Assembly: GCF_001020565.1 (NCBI RefSeq)
Contig: NZ_LDAS01000001.1
Coordinates: 3,000,520-3,064,519, forward strand
Length of the DNA: 64,000 nt
Direction of reading: 5' to 3'
Source of the DNA: Maribacter thermophilus
GTDB taxonomy: Bacteria > Bacteroidota > Bacteroidia > Flavobacteriales > Flavobacteriaceae
In this document: positions 1-11,800 of the stretch, piece after piece
How the letters are laid out: the number at the start of each line of letters is the position of its first letter
Numbering within the stretch: the first letter of the stretch is position 1
Made by a program: the position numbers and the translations under genes
Notes under the pieces: generated by a model
Told to the model about the DNA's origin: nothing
Databases searched by the model: none
The model's input: only the letters and a program-made list of their open reading frames with translations

Positions 1-1
1 C

Positions 2-748
2 ATTGTAAAAAAACTGTCTCTTAAATCCTATGAAGGCGGTTATAAGGTAATGATTATTTGGATGGCCGAAAAAATGAATCTATCCGCTGCCAATAAATTA
101 TTGAAACTAATTGAGGAACCGCCCGAGCAAACCGTTTTCTTGCTTTTGTGCCAAGACGAGGAACAGATTATACAAACCATACGCTCTCGGTGTCAAATCT
201 TGCATTTTCCGCCTTTAGCGGAAAATGCCATAACAGACGCCTTGATAAAAAATGGCGCTTCTGCACAAGAAGCTGCACAAATCGCCCATGAGGCCAACGG
301 CAATTTCAACAAAGCACTGGACTTGCTCAACAAAGACTCTGAAGACTTGGTTTTCGAAAAATGGTTTGTACAATGGGTAAGAAGTGCCTTTAAGGCAAAA
401 GGAAACAAAGGGGTTATTCACGAGCTTATACTTTGGAGCGACGAACTGTCGAGAACAGGTAGGGAAACACAAAAAAAATTTCTTCATTACTGCATTATGG
501 TAATGAGACAGGCATTATTGCTAAATTATGGGGTCGATGAACTGGCCTATATGAAAATTCATGCTGATGGGTTTCAGTTGTCAAAATTTGCCCCCTTTAT
601 ACATGAGAACAACATTGTAACGATTACGGAAGAACTGGAAAATGCCATTTACCATATAGAGCGTAACGGGAATGCGAAGTTGATATTTACCGATCTATCC
701 ATTAGGCTCACAAGACTTTTACATAAAAAAGCAACTCAAACCAATTAA
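2..748 (+). CDS. holB: DNA polymerase III delta' subunit (partial, 5' end missing)
   Basis: C-terminal part of the clamp-loader delta' subunit, which with gamma/tau and delta loads the sliding clamp at the replication fork. The reading frame is open to the left window edge (codons before the first ATG at 50 already encode EGGYKV), so the true start lies outside. The visible part has the AAA+ signature NLSAANKLLKLIEEPPE, the sensor-1-like stretch VFLLLCQDEEQIIQTIRSRCQ and the delta'-type helical C-terminal domain. The SRC motif matches the arginine/cysteine region of delta'/DnaX proteins. DnaX is less likely because the C-terminus ends soon after the collar-like domain. The next gene starts 4 bp downstream, so they are probably co-transcribed. 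Confidence 0.85.
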   Translation: MVKKLSLKSYEGGYKVMIIWMAEKMNLSAANKLLKLIEEPPEQTVFLLLCQDEEQIIQTIRSRCQILHFPPLAENAITDALIKNGASAQEAAQIAHEANGNFNKALDLLNKDSEDLVFEKWFVQWVRSAFKAKGNKGVIHELILWSDELSRTGRETQKKFLHYCIMVMRQALLLNYGVDELAYMKIHADGFQLSKFAPFIHENNIVTITEELENAIYHIERNGNAKLIFTDLSIRLTRLLHKKATQTN

Positions 749-752
749 TTAT

Positions 753-1151
753 ATGGAAACTCTTCTGAACTATGCGGCAGAAATAGTATTGCTGATATTT
801 TTGATCATCACTTTTTTTCAAAGTGGTATCGACAAAATTTTTGATTGGAAAGGAAATGTGTCTTGGTTAAAAGAGCATTTTTCTAAAACGTTCTTTAAAG
901 ATGTTGTTCCTCTTTTATTGTTTATTGTCTTGGTAACCGAAGTGGTTGCAGGTATCCTCTGTACCATTGGCGTCTATAACATTTTAGCTTTGGGTACTAC
1001 CTCTATGGCTCTTTACGGGGCATTACTTTGTTCTTTGGCACTGCTGATGTTATTGTTTGGGCAAAGAGTGGCCAAAGACTATGAAGGAGCCAGAACGATC
1101 GTAGTTTATTTTATTCCGACGGTTTTTCTGATTTTTCTTTTACAGGCATAA
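753..1151 (+). CDS. DoxX-like small integral membrane protein
   Basis: A 132-residue protein with about four hydrophobic segments (roughly residues 5-25, 48-70, 75-100 and 112-131), the size and topology of DoxX-family membrane proteins. An FQSGIDKIFDW stretch just after the first helix resembles the conserved 'SG..K..D' element of this family. The physiological role of such proteins in Bacteroidota is not settled. It follows holB after only 4 bp and is closed by a strong terminator, so it is the last gene of that operon. Confidence 0.6.
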   Translation: METLLNYAAEIVLLIFLIITFFQSGIDKIFDWKGNVSWLKEHFSKTFFKDVVPLLLFIVLVTEVVAGILCTIGVYNILALGTTSMALYGALLCSLALLMLLFGQRVAKDYEGARTIVVYFIPTVFLIFLLQA

Positions 1152-1152
1152 T

Positions 1153-1187
1153 AAAAAAAGCCTTCCCGAAAAAGGAAGGCTTTTTTT
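1153..1187 (+). terminator. Rho-independent terminator after the holB/DoxX operon
   Basis: A perfect inverted repeat with arms AAAAAAAGCCTTCC and GGAAGGCTTTTTTT around a 7-nt loop, beginning at the DoxX stop codon. The A- and T-runs make it able to act on both strands, which suits its position between the plus-strand operon and the minus-strand tRNA gene ending at 1189. Confidence 0.9.
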
Positions 1188-1188
1188 G

Positions 1189-1259
1189 AGGCATCGAGCG
1201 GATTCGAACCGCTGTACAAGCTTTTGCAGAGCTCTGCCTAGCCACTCGGCCACGATGCC
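1189..1259 (-). tRNA. tRNA-Cys (anticodon GCA)
   Basis: A 71-nt cloverleaf on the minus strand: acceptor GGCATCG/CGATGCC, D arm GCC-GGC, anticodon stem GAGCT/AGCTT with loop CTGCAAA (U33 present, anticodon GCA), and T arm AGCGG-TTCGAAT-CCGCT. CCA is not encoded. The terminator of the preceding plus-strand operon lies 1 bp away on one side and a good -7 promoter on the other. Confidence 0.95.
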
Positions 1260-1274
1260 GTTTTAAATCGAGTG

Positions 1275-1282
1275 CAAATTTA
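1275..1282 (-). promoter_or_regulatory. -7 promoter element for the proximal tRNA-Cys
   Basis: TAAATTTG on the minus strand is a perfect match to the Bacteroidota -7 consensus TAnnTTTG and lies 16 bp before the tRNA 5' end. No convincing -33 box is visible. It implies that this tRNA can be transcribed independently of the upstream tRNA-Cys copy. Confidence 0.6.
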
Positions 1283-1392
1283 GTAAAATAAATTCTTTCG
1301 GCTTATCAGAAAAATGAGTTTGTTTAAAACTTAGTAATCCTTGTAGGCAGAACAGGATCAAGAACCGGAAAAACAAATTTTAAGAAAACTAG

Positions 1393-1463
1393 AGGCATCG
1401 AGTGGATTCGAACCACTATGAGAACCCTTGCGGGGTTTTGCCTAACCATTCAGCCACAATGCC
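1393..1463 (-). tRNA. Second tRNA-Cys-like gene (GCA) with atypical anticodon loop
   Basis: This 71-nt cloverleaf is clearly related to the tRNA-Cys at 1189: same acceptor apart from one G-T pair, D arm GCT-GGC and T arm AGTGG-TTCGAAT-CCACT. The anticodon arm differs. Aligned position by position, stem 27-31/39-43 is AAACC/GGTTC with an A-C mismatch at the base, and the loop is CCGCAAG. Position 33 is therefore C instead of the nearly universal U, and 32 can pair with 38. The anticodon would still be GCA. It may be a working second copy or a decaying duplicate. Confidence 0.75.
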
Positions 1464-1522
1464 TTTTTAGCATTATAAAATTACCGCAAAACAACCATTT
1501 AACGAAACAAATGCCTTGTTCT

Positions 1523-1879
1523 TTATCGGTGAAAACTAAGTTTTACCGAAACTTTTTCTACATCTCCGTTAATAGGTGGGTTTACTTTAGAAACGGATAT
1601 TTTTGACTTTTTTACCATCGGTATTTCATCAAATATCCTATCTCCAATTCTTTTGGCTACATGTTCCAATAACTTGGAGGGTATAGCCATCTCCTGTGCC
1701 ACTATTTTGTTTATATGGACATAGTCTACCGTGTCTTTTAATTCGTCCGTTACAGAGGCTTGGGAAAGGTCTGCTTTAACGGTTACGTTCACCAAATAAT
1801 CACTTCCTATTCTTGTTTCTTCCGAAAGACAGCCATGATAGGCATAAACCCTAATATTGTCTACACTTACAGTTCCCAT
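1523..1879 (-). CDS. folB: Dihydroneopterin aldolase
   Basis: A cytosolic folate-pathway enzyme that converts 7,8-dihydroneopterin to 6-hydroxymethyl-dihydropterin plus glycolaldehyde. The 118-residue length and motifs fit FolB: N-terminal VDNIRVYAYHGCLSEE with the conserved Y-HG, central DTVDYVHIN, and LLEHVAKRIGD with the conserved LxE. The C-terminal KVNPPINGDVEKVSV carries the family's KP-like segment. It lies 48 bp behind sprF on the same strand but has its own -7 promoter in that gap, so its link to the gliding cluster is probably positional only. Confidence 0.93.
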   Translation of the reverse strand: MGTVSVDNIRVYAYHGCLSEETRIGSDYLVNVTVKADLSQASVTDELKDTVDYVHINKIVAQEMAIPSKLLEHVAKRIGDRIFDEIPMVKKSKISVSKVNPPINGDVEKVSVKLSFHR

Positions 1880-1901
1880 TATAAAAGCTAAGTTAAAACG
1901 G

Positions 1902-1909
1902 CAAACTTA
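1902..1909 (-). promoter_or_regulatory. -7 promoter element for folB
   Basis: TAAGTTTG on the minus strand matches TAnnTTTG exactly and ends 23 bp before the folB start codon, within the 48-bp sprF-folB gap. No well-spaced -33 box was found. Confidence 0.5.
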
Positions 1910-1927
1910 AAACAAAGAAAGCAAACT

Positions 1928-2872
1928 TTAGTAGGTACACCTACAATTACTGATACCTTGGAAAAGGTCTACCCCAAGCGTTAACACATGGGTTCCGCTA
2001 CTATAACCCAAAATCTCGTTCAAAATTACCTGGTATGAGTATCCAAAATAGAAGTTGTTCTTTTTTAAACCAACTATAGGGGCAATATACAAAGGGTCTC
2101 CTATTTGGTCATTTAAGAACCTGTAGGTAACACCTGCGTAGTAATAATCTTCAAAATCATACCATCTAAACTTAACGTTCAAGTCTGTAACAGATCTACC
2201 ATCACTTTCGAACAACTGAAAGAATACCGAAGGTTCTATCTCTAAGTTACTTCTTCTATTTTTTGTATACCTATATCCAGTGTAAATATAATAGTTACGT
2301 AATCTATTAGGTTCAAAAACAGGATTAAACTTGGTAAGGTCCTTGTTTAGTATGTTAGATGCGTTTGCACTGATATAAAACTTATCATAACGATATAATA
2401 GCCCTACATCAAAGTTATGGTTGGTAGTTGCCCTGTCATCGGTAACGCTTGGATCCAATGCGTCAAAATTCTCGATATCTATTCTAAACTGGTTAAAGTT
2501 ATATGAAATACCGAAAGACAAAAACTCGTCCTCATATCTATCTAGCGTAAGGTGGTGGGCAAAAGAAACACGGGCTCCCCGTTGCTTGGTCTCACCATTA
2601 CTATCGTTATACAACAAGGCCCCAATACCGGATTTTTCCCCTATCCGCATATCTGCCGCCAAAGATTGGGTGTCCGGCGCATCTTTAATACCTACCCATT
2701 GGGTTAGACCGTTAACTCTGATTTTTACATGATCTCCGATTCCCGCATAAGTGGGGGACATCACAAAAGGGTTGTCCGCCAAATATTGCGATAATTGTGG
2801 AATCGTAAGCTCCTGACCTCTTAGGGCAAAGGCACTAACAAAAAGAGCCAAGGTCAATAGTCTGTTTCGCAT
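1928..2872 (-). CDS. sprF: PorP/SprF family type IX secretion outer-membrane protein
   Basis: A 314-residue predicted outer-membrane beta-barrel with a signal peptide (cleavage near FALRGQ). The family signature is present: LSQYLADNPFVMSPTYAG near the N-terminus, alternating amphipathic strands, and terminal strands such as VLTLGVDLFQGI. In Flavobacterium johnsoniae, SprF is needed for export of the giant adhesin SprB, whose type B sorting domain pairs with a dedicated PorP/SprF protein. Here the gene starts 22 bp behind a SprB-like gene, the same arrangement. I infer that it is the partner for that adhesin. Confidence 0.88.
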   Translation of the reverse strand: MRNRLLTLALFVSAFALRGQELTIPQLSQYLADNPFVMSPTYAGIGDHVKIRVNGLTQWVGIKDAPDTQSLAADMRIGEKSGIGALLYNDSNGETKQRGARVSFAHHLTLDRYEDEFLSFGISYNFNQFRIDIENFDALDPSVTDDRATTNHNFDVGLLYRYDKFYISANASNILNKDLTKFNPVFEPNRLRNYYIYTGYRYTKNRRSNLEIEPSVFFQLFESDGRSVTDLNVKFRWYDFEDYYYAGVTYRFLNDQIGDPLYIAPIVGLKKNNFYFGYSYQVILNEILGYSSGTHVLTLGVDLFQGISNCRCTY

Positions 2873-2894
2873 AGTTGTTTTAGGTTAAATTCTT

Positions 2895-5800
2895 TTATCT
2901 ATATAGGGTAAAATGACCTACAAATTCACGTTCGTCGGTTTCTCCGTTCAATTGGATTACATACCAGTAATCTCCCGTTGGCAACTCTTTGCCATCATAT
3001 TTACCGTCCCATCCTGCTGCATCGTAGGATTGTTCGGAAACCACTCTACCATAACGATCAAATATTTTGATTAGTATCTCTGGATACTGTTCCATGTTTC
3101 TAGGAATCCATAAATCATTATTACCGTCGCCATCTGGGGTAAAGAAGTTAGGAATCTCGATATCTATGAACTCCATATAAATAGACGCTATAGTCTCACA
3201 TCCGTTCTCATCTACCACCCTCACTTCATAGGTGTCCGTTCTTGAGATAAAGAAGGTATTATCGTTTCCATTGTCAATACCGTCAAAATAATAGGTGTAT
3301 TCGGGTCTTCCTCCAAGGGCGTTTGCAGTAATCTCGTTCAGATTTTGTTGCTCCAGACCTAGAGTCAAAGGATCAAATGCTTCAATGGAGAAGTCTATAG
3401 TAACCAAGCAACCGTTAGAATGCGCTATTGCTATATAATGGTTCCCCGGGGCAATGTTAGTAAAATCTGGGTTCAACTGCATTGCCGAAGGGTCTACAGA
3501 ATCCAACGCATATAATACATCCCCTATTACACTTTCGTCCTCCAACGTAATATTGATATAGTTGTTGGGCACATCTCCGGTACATTCATATACAGGTTCT
3601 ATAGTTGCATTTAAATTTACACCTGTATCAATGTCTACAACAACATTGGTCTCACAACCATTGGCGTCCCTAACAAACAATAGGTAATTACCCGCTGCCA
3701 TGTTCATAAAGCTAAGCCTGTCTTGAACAAAATCGGCATCGTCATTTGAGTTCAATGCAGTACTGTATGGGGCCGTACCTCCGGTAATGTTCAGGGTTAT
3801 GGTTCCATCTTGACTATCTACACATATTTCTGGCGTCACCTCTGCCTCTACCATTAGGGCACTAGGCTCTGTAATGGTATAGGTCAAGTATTCGAAACAA
3901 CCATTTTTATCCTGTGCGATAATGGTATAATCGCCCGGCTCTAAATCGGTAAATGTATTAATGGTATCGAACTGACTTAAATTTGGAGAAATCGCATATT
4001 GATAACCTCCCGATCCACCTGATAAGGTAACAGTAATACTTCCGTTGCCTTCTCCTGCACAAGTAACATTTACGATGTCTTCTGTGTACGACAATGGCGT
4101 TGGTTCTGTTATGATAACCTCTTCTGGCAAGGTTGTACAATCTTCACTGGTAACAGAGACATAGTATGTTCCTGCCGGTAGATTTCTAAACTCTCCTCTT
4201 GTTTGAGGCCCATATATTCTACTGGCGGCGGATAAAGAGGCATCTGTGTACAACTCATATTCATAGTTGCCCAAACCACCCGACGCTTCCGCATATATAC
4301 TTGCGGTACTTTCTCCGTTACAGTTGATCACCGCTGCAGAAAGATCTACCTCCAAATCCAATGGGTCTATCATATCTTCGGTAATAGCGTTGGACAACAC
4401 CGCTTCACAACCGTTAGTGTCCCTTACATAATATTGGTACGTACCTGCCGACAACACTCCTGTTTCGGGTAAAGGCATCGGATTGCTCGTCATAGGCAAG
4501 AATACCACATTGTCGGTACTATATTCATAAGAACCACTACCTCCGGTAGCCGATAGTTCAAACTCTACCCCCGTGGCACAGGTCAATGGATCTGTTCTTA
4601 TAAGTTGTGCCTGTACAAGAGTAGGCTCAATGATCTCTACCGTATTGGTGGTCACATCACAATCCCATCCATCGATAACGGTAACACTATAGATGCCAGC
4701 TCCCAAATCGTTAAAATCAGGGCTGAATTGTGCTCCTGTAGTGGATGTAATCGTTGTACCGGTAGCATCATATTGGTTTAACTGGTACTGATAAGATCCG
4801 CTACCTCCACTGGTAACCACTGCAGAAACAGTAGCTCCTGTGTCGCCATAACACGCTAAGTTGGTAACCAAAGGTGTGGCATTCGCTATGATCGGGGTAG
4901 CTGCAACCAAGGTTTCGTTATAACTAACAAGACATCCTACGCTATCTGTCACCTCAACAGTGAAATCACCTGCAGAAAGATTGGTAAACAACATAGACTG
5001 TACATCTGTAAAACTATAGTTCTGACCAGTAGTTGTATTTGTAAGCTCTATATCATAAGGAGCATACCCTCCTGTGACCTCAACAAGAATTTCTCCCTTA
5101 TCATCGGTACAAGTAGCTTCTTCCTCAGGTGTTACAGTAGCCGATAAAGGCATATCTGGAGACACTATGGTAACCATATTGGTGTCTTCTGAACAAAGAG
5201 GAACCGATGTTTCCGTTATACGCACAAAGTAGCTTCCTCCTGTCAGCCCTCCTATTGTTCTAGGATTGACACTTGTATCCGCAGCGGTGGCAGGTATAAC
5301 GATGTTTCCTGCATTGTCGAGTACCTCATATTGGTAGCTGCCCGAATATCCGTCAATATCTATTGATAAAGCCCCGTTATTATCACCGTAACATGTTACA
5401 GGTGTCGTTGCCACTGCCGTTGCCTCTATAAAATCGAACGGCTCTACATCGTACGCAGGGGTGTCAAAATAACATCCCGTGTCCGTATCGGTAACCCTAA
5501 AGGTATAAGAACCTGTAGTAAGCAAGTCGAATGTAGCCGTATTGGCAGTAGTACCTTGTAATGTCGCATTGGTGTTACCAATCGGTAACAATTCATACGA
5601 GTAGTTATGTGCCAACCCATTATCGTTAACAGTAATTGTTATTGTTTCGGCATACGTACACGATATCTCTACATCTGTAGCTATAGTAGCCGTAAACTTG
5701 TTTATAGGCTGAATGGTAACGGTATCCGTCGTCGTACATCCATTATCGTCCTTAGCATATACCGTTATGGTCTGCACGCTTCCGTCATCAACAATATTGA

Positions 5801-8800
5801 ACGTGTTCGATGATTGATACGTACTATTGTCCAAACTAAACAAGTATGGCCCCGTACCCGAAGAAACACCTGGTGTGGTCGCTCCATCTAACACATTAAC
5901 AGTAATCGTAGCCGTATTGACACTATTGTCGGCGGCACAATCAAATGCCGTCGCCGTCGCGTTTATTCTCAACTCTTGTGGTTCGTTTACCGTTTCGTTC
6001 TTAGTTGCTTCACAACCTTTTGCCGAAATAACCTTTACTTGGTATTCACCAGCAGCCAAATTGCTAAACAATGGACTATTTTGTGGTCCTGCTATCGGAT
6101 TCACCAAATCAGAAATGGCATAAAGCTCATATTCATAATCCGGATCGGTGTTGGTCGCGGGATCAAGAGTGGCCGTTATACTACCATCACTACCACCAAA
6201 ACAACTAACATCGGTAACCGTTGCGTTTAACAGTACTGGCAGAACAGGGTCTTCCAAACGTTGTGTAATGGTTCTCTCACATATAGGACTGTCAGTATCC
6301 AAATCCCTTACCAAGAAACTATAAAGGCCAGATTGGTCAAGGTTTGTAAAAATACCGTCCGTATTGGTAGCAGTTGTGGTACCGTCAGGGTAGGTAACCG
6401 TGTATTCCAAGTTTGTAGAGCCTCCGTTTACATTAATGGTAATTTCTCCTCCTGAATTCACGGTACAATCGATTGTCTTAACCACAGTTGCGGTTAGGTT
6501 CATTTCCTCGTACAACAGTTCTGCAGGAGTAGTAAAAGAACAGCCCCACTGATCTGTAACACGAACCGCATAGCTTCCTGCGCCCAGACCAGAGAATACC
6601 CTGGTGTTCTGAGGTGCTCGGAAATCGGATCCGTTCAATATTAATTGATAGGTATAGTTACTTCCTTGTCCTCCTGTTGGCAGGCTCACTTCAATTTCCC
6701 CTTCTAGGTTTGTACAATTTTCTTGCTTTATTTGTAGTGTAGCCGCGATCGGTGCAGGAACATCAAGTACAATATTATCTTGAATCAATCTTTCGCAACC
6801 TGCTGAGTCACGTGCCCAAGCTTGGTATGTACCGGCAAGAAGCCCTGTAAACGAAGCGTCTGACACAAAATCTATAGTTGCAGGAGCTCCAACACCTACA
6901 TAATAGGTGTAGCCGCCCCATCCTCCGGTTACATTGGTAATGGTAATAGAACCATCGTTGCCAGGGACACATGTAATATCCGTTACTACGGTAGCTCCGG
7001 TAATATCGGCCGTTGGGCCATTTATAGAGAACGCCTCTTTATTTGTACAGAAAGGATTGTTGTCCTGTACAACAGAAACATAATAACTGCCAGCCGGTAA
7101 GCTAATATCGGCTGTTGGGCCATTTGTTGCTTCAGTACCTGAAGTAACGACAGTATCGTCCCCTGTATTCGCCAAAGTACCATTGGTGTCATAGATGGTC
7201 CAAGTAAACCCTCCTGGGTATGTTGCATCGACCAATTCAAAGTTTACAGCACCTGTAGCGGTACCATAACAAACGACATCGCTGGTTTTTACCACATCAA
7301 TAGTAAATGTATTTGGCTCCAACAATGTTTGGGTAGCCGAGATTACACACCCTGTATCTACATGTCTAATCAAAATAGTATATGCTCCTGGAACTAGACC
7401 TGGAAATACATTGGAAGCTTGATAGGTAGTCCCATTATCGATACTGTACTCGAATTTAGATGAATCACCTAATGTAGATGTTACATTTACGGTGAGTTCA
7501 CCATCAAAACCTGGGTTACAAGTTACCGTATTGGTAATATTGGCCGTTGCGGATATCAGCTCGTCAAACGGTTCGATTGTCGCTGTAGTAGTACCCATAC
7601 ATCCATTACTATCATAAACATTGATGGTATAACTACCTCCTGCTATATCAGTTTCCGTATAAACAGGATTGGTTCCATTTTGAACAACAACCGGTGCTTC
7701 TACCGTTGCTGTATTTGGATCGTCCTCTTCAATAAATTCGTATCGAACATACGAACTCGAACCTCCTGTAATAAGGGTCTCATCGATAGTGATGGTAGCG
7801 CTGTTTCCATTGTTTCCGGTGGTACAAACAAATTCCTGTACCGAAGCGATTACGTTACCTATAGCTTCTGGTTCTAAAATAACTTGGGTGATATCTTCAA
7901 AACAACCATTTGCGGCCGTTGCTCTTATCGTATACGTAATTCCGGGAGCTACAGCTCCTTCCAAACCATTAAAGACTGCCGTTACATCCGTATTTGATGA
8001 TGCCGAAATAGGGAAAGTTGCCCCACTTCCCGGACCTGAAATAATCTCAAAAGTAAACGGTCCTATACCACTATCCTCTGCCGATACCGCAATGGTACCA
8101 TCGGCAACACCAAAACAAGTGGCATTTGTATAGGCATCAATAGACAATACAGGCACTACCGCTGGTGGTACCGTTACCGTAAACACCCTGCTACATTCTG
8201 GTGACGAGGTACTGTTGTCATATATGGTGATCGTATAATCTTCTGGTATCAACGTATTAAAAACATAAGGGTTGCTAGGTAGGTTGGTCCTGGCTACCAC
8301 TGTTCCCGTTCCGTCGGAAATTTCATAATCATAATTATTGGAACCTTGGGTCACCTCGATGGTAATACCTGCATCTTGTGGCGTAGAACAATCCAATAAT
8401 TTAGTAAGACTGACATCAGCTTCTAAAACAGGGTGTACCTCGACAGTATCGGTATCGGTACAACCGTTTGTGTCAATGATGGCCACAGTATATGACCCTG
8501 AAGCAACGTTGTTGAATACACCTCCATTATCCACATAAGTAGTTCCTCCATCAATGGAGTACAAATATGTTCCGGTTCCTCCGCTAGCACTTACCGTTAA
8601 ACTTAGCGGTGTTGCACAATTTGAAACCGATATGTTATCGATAGACGGACTTTGGGCTATATTCATTGAAACGGTCTGTGTTGCCACCGTACAGCCATAT
8701 TGGTCCGTTACATCAATGTCTATATTAAATGGTGAAGCCGTAACATCCACTATATTAGAAATAGGAACCTCTATAGGGCTAGATGTTGATACAATATCAG

Positions 8801-11800
8801 CTGTGAAATTACCACTGCTTAAAGTGTAATTATAAGTGCCTCCACCACCTTGAATATTTTGAATCTCTATAATTCCCGGATCGGCACAAGTAATGTCTTC
8901 CAATACATTTGGCGTATATGTAATGGGGTCTAGTTCCCTAACACGTACATTTTCTCCCCCAATAATACAGTTATTAGGTGCCGCACCCCTAATTTCCACA
9001 TAATAGTCGCCTTCTGGCAAACTTGCCGGTGTAGGCACTACAAAACTGTCACCAGAAACAAATCCAGCTACAGTACCAGACTGGACAAGCGTATGGGGCA
9101 AAGTGCTCTCTATACGATAAAAATCCCAATCGAACGTACCACCAAGTTCTCCTGGGGTGTCTTCTGTTACGGTATAGGTTATTTGCCCGTTACTAAGCCC
9201 ATCGCAGGTTGGGGTCACCTCAGCATCTATTTGTACCGGTGGTGGTACCACGTCGTTTACATTTACACTACTTTGTCTCATACATGGGCTGCTGTCCCGT
9301 GCATAAAAAACATAGGTGCGTCCTGGAACAAGGTTAGAATATACATGGTTGCCGGGGGTAAAAGCGGTCCATGTAGCCGTAGCCGCATCAAAATTGGCCG
9401 GATCGTCGGTATACGTATATTGATATGGAGCCAAACCTTCCGTTCCCTGTACGGTAACCTCTAAATTATTACAGCTAACAAGATTTGCTGTAAGGTGGAT
9501 ATTAAGGTCGTCTAAAGGATATGGAATGGTCTCTCTTGTCAAATCTAAACGACAATTGGTTCCAACAACCCTCACTACGGGATCTACCTCGGTTCCGGAT
9601 GCATATGCCACCCCAACAAAGGTATCGCTCGATTGCCATGAGGCCCCACCGTCTGCACTAAATTCTAGAGTGCCCAAGGTGGCTGGGTAGTTGATAAATC
9701 TAAACCCGTACTGATTAGGGTCGGGATCACACCCTGAAGGTACAATCGCTTCAAAATCTGCCGTAAGCTCATCAGGGTTTGCAATATTCACAGGAGTTTG
9801 TGAAACCATACAACCATCGGGATCCGAAACATTAATCGTATAATTACCCGGCGCAAGATTATAGAAGTTAGTGGTAGCCCCCAAAACATTTGTCAATGTT
9901 TCATTGGAAGCTCCTCCATTATCCAAATCGATAATCTGTACCGTATATGGAATATTACCCGAGGTAATATCCACCTCAATAGAACCAAATCCGTCATGAC
10001 ATATCGGGTCTGTTGGTGTTGCAGTAAACGTCAGCGGTACCGCTGGTTCAACCACAACAGTTTCCATGTATTCACAGAAAGGCGTGCTCGCCGAATTATC
10101 CCTTACATATACATCGTAGGTGCCTTCATTGCCCGCAGTCACGGTAAATGAATTTGATGGTCCAAACAACCCTGTCGGGTCTGTAGTGGTAGGCACAAAA
10201 GCATAGGCGTAACTACCATCGCCCCCTGTTGCCGTAACCGTAATGTCACCGTCCGCACAATTACTGATGTTCGTAACGTCTACAATCGCCGTTAATTGTG
10301 GCTCAAGGGTAACGCTCTGTTGTGCCGGAGCACAGCCATACCCATCCCTTACATCAATGGTATAGGTACCACTGCCAAGGTTCTCAAAAGTATAGGTAGT
10401 TAAGTTACTAGGTGTTGGTGTCAACCAAGGCCCAGAATTAATGCTAAACTGATAATCTCCATTACCTGCGGTTACATCTACCTGTATACTACCATCATTG
10501 TTGCCGGAATAACAGGCAACAGGAGTAAGGGTAAATACCGGGGTTACAGGAGCAACAACGGTAATAGCCGTATCTATAGGGTCTGAACATCCGTTCGTGT
10601 CTCTTGCCCTTACAATATAATCGCCTGCCGCAACACCGTTAAATGTTGTACTGGGCTGGTATCCGGTAACAACATTTCCTAAATCATCTTCCAATTGATA
10701 TTCATACCCTGGTGTACCTCCTGTGGCACTGGCTGTTATGGTAGCCCCTCCATTATCACAAGTATATTCTTGTGTTATAGAAGCACTGGCAACCACGGCA
10801 TCCGGTTCCCCTATAGTTTGATTTATTGTTACGGTACATCCCGCAACAGGGTTGTCTACATCTCTAATATAAATAGTATAGCTACCTGCCGAAAGTGATG
10901 ATATTGTTGCTGGAGAGCTCGTTGAGCTACCCAATATCGTAGTAAAATCATCTAAACTATATTCATAACCGCCAGTTCCAAAATTATCGACCTCAAAAGT
11001 GATGTCTCCATTACTGGCCCCATTACAATCTACATCTGTAAAGCCTATTACATTGGCGGCAAAAGCATTTCCTGGTTCAACGGTTACATCTAAAGTAACT
11101 GTTTGATAACATTGTTCCGGATTTTGATATGCTTCAATATTGTCAATGGCAACATCGTTTCCGTTAGTTCCGGTAGCAATAGTTCTGATAACAATATCGA
11201 TTGTACTGTTCGCTCCAGGATCCAATGGAGGAATACTAACACTTCTCCAATCGTTGGGTCCCGTATTTTCAGATATAAGGCCCGTAGTACCACTATCTAT
11301 AACATTGCCCAAGGGATCTACGATTTCTACCAAAATATTTGGTTCTATAATATTAGTACCTTGTTTTACCAAATTGATTACGTCCAGCTCTACCTCTACA
11401 TCCCTGTTCGGAATAATTTCAACACCGGTCTTGCTATAAACAATAGTGTTTACACCCGGGTCGCCAACATTAATGGCCAAATATCTACCATTAGGATCTC
11501 CGGAATTATCTATAGGGCTTACCCAAGTGCCAAAAGGATCGACAATGGTATTGGTAACACTATATTGTAAATCGTTAATCTCAAAATTGGCATCGGTACA
11601 TGTTCCCAAAGAAGCATCTTGAGATTCATAACAATAATATGCCGAATCTATCTGAGGAATGGAAACATTAGGACCTGTTCCAAAATCTTCCTTCAAAAGC
11701 TCACTTTTAGCAGGTGGTGTAGCACTTATATAATCTACCCTTACGGTATGCGTTCCCACTGGTACGTCCGTAAAAACATTGGAATCTGAAGGTGAATTTA

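Noticed and set aside
1418-1606. 62-codon ORF over the second tRNA-Cys
   Set aside because: Overlaps a tRNA gene and runs antisense to folB; sequence has no protein features.
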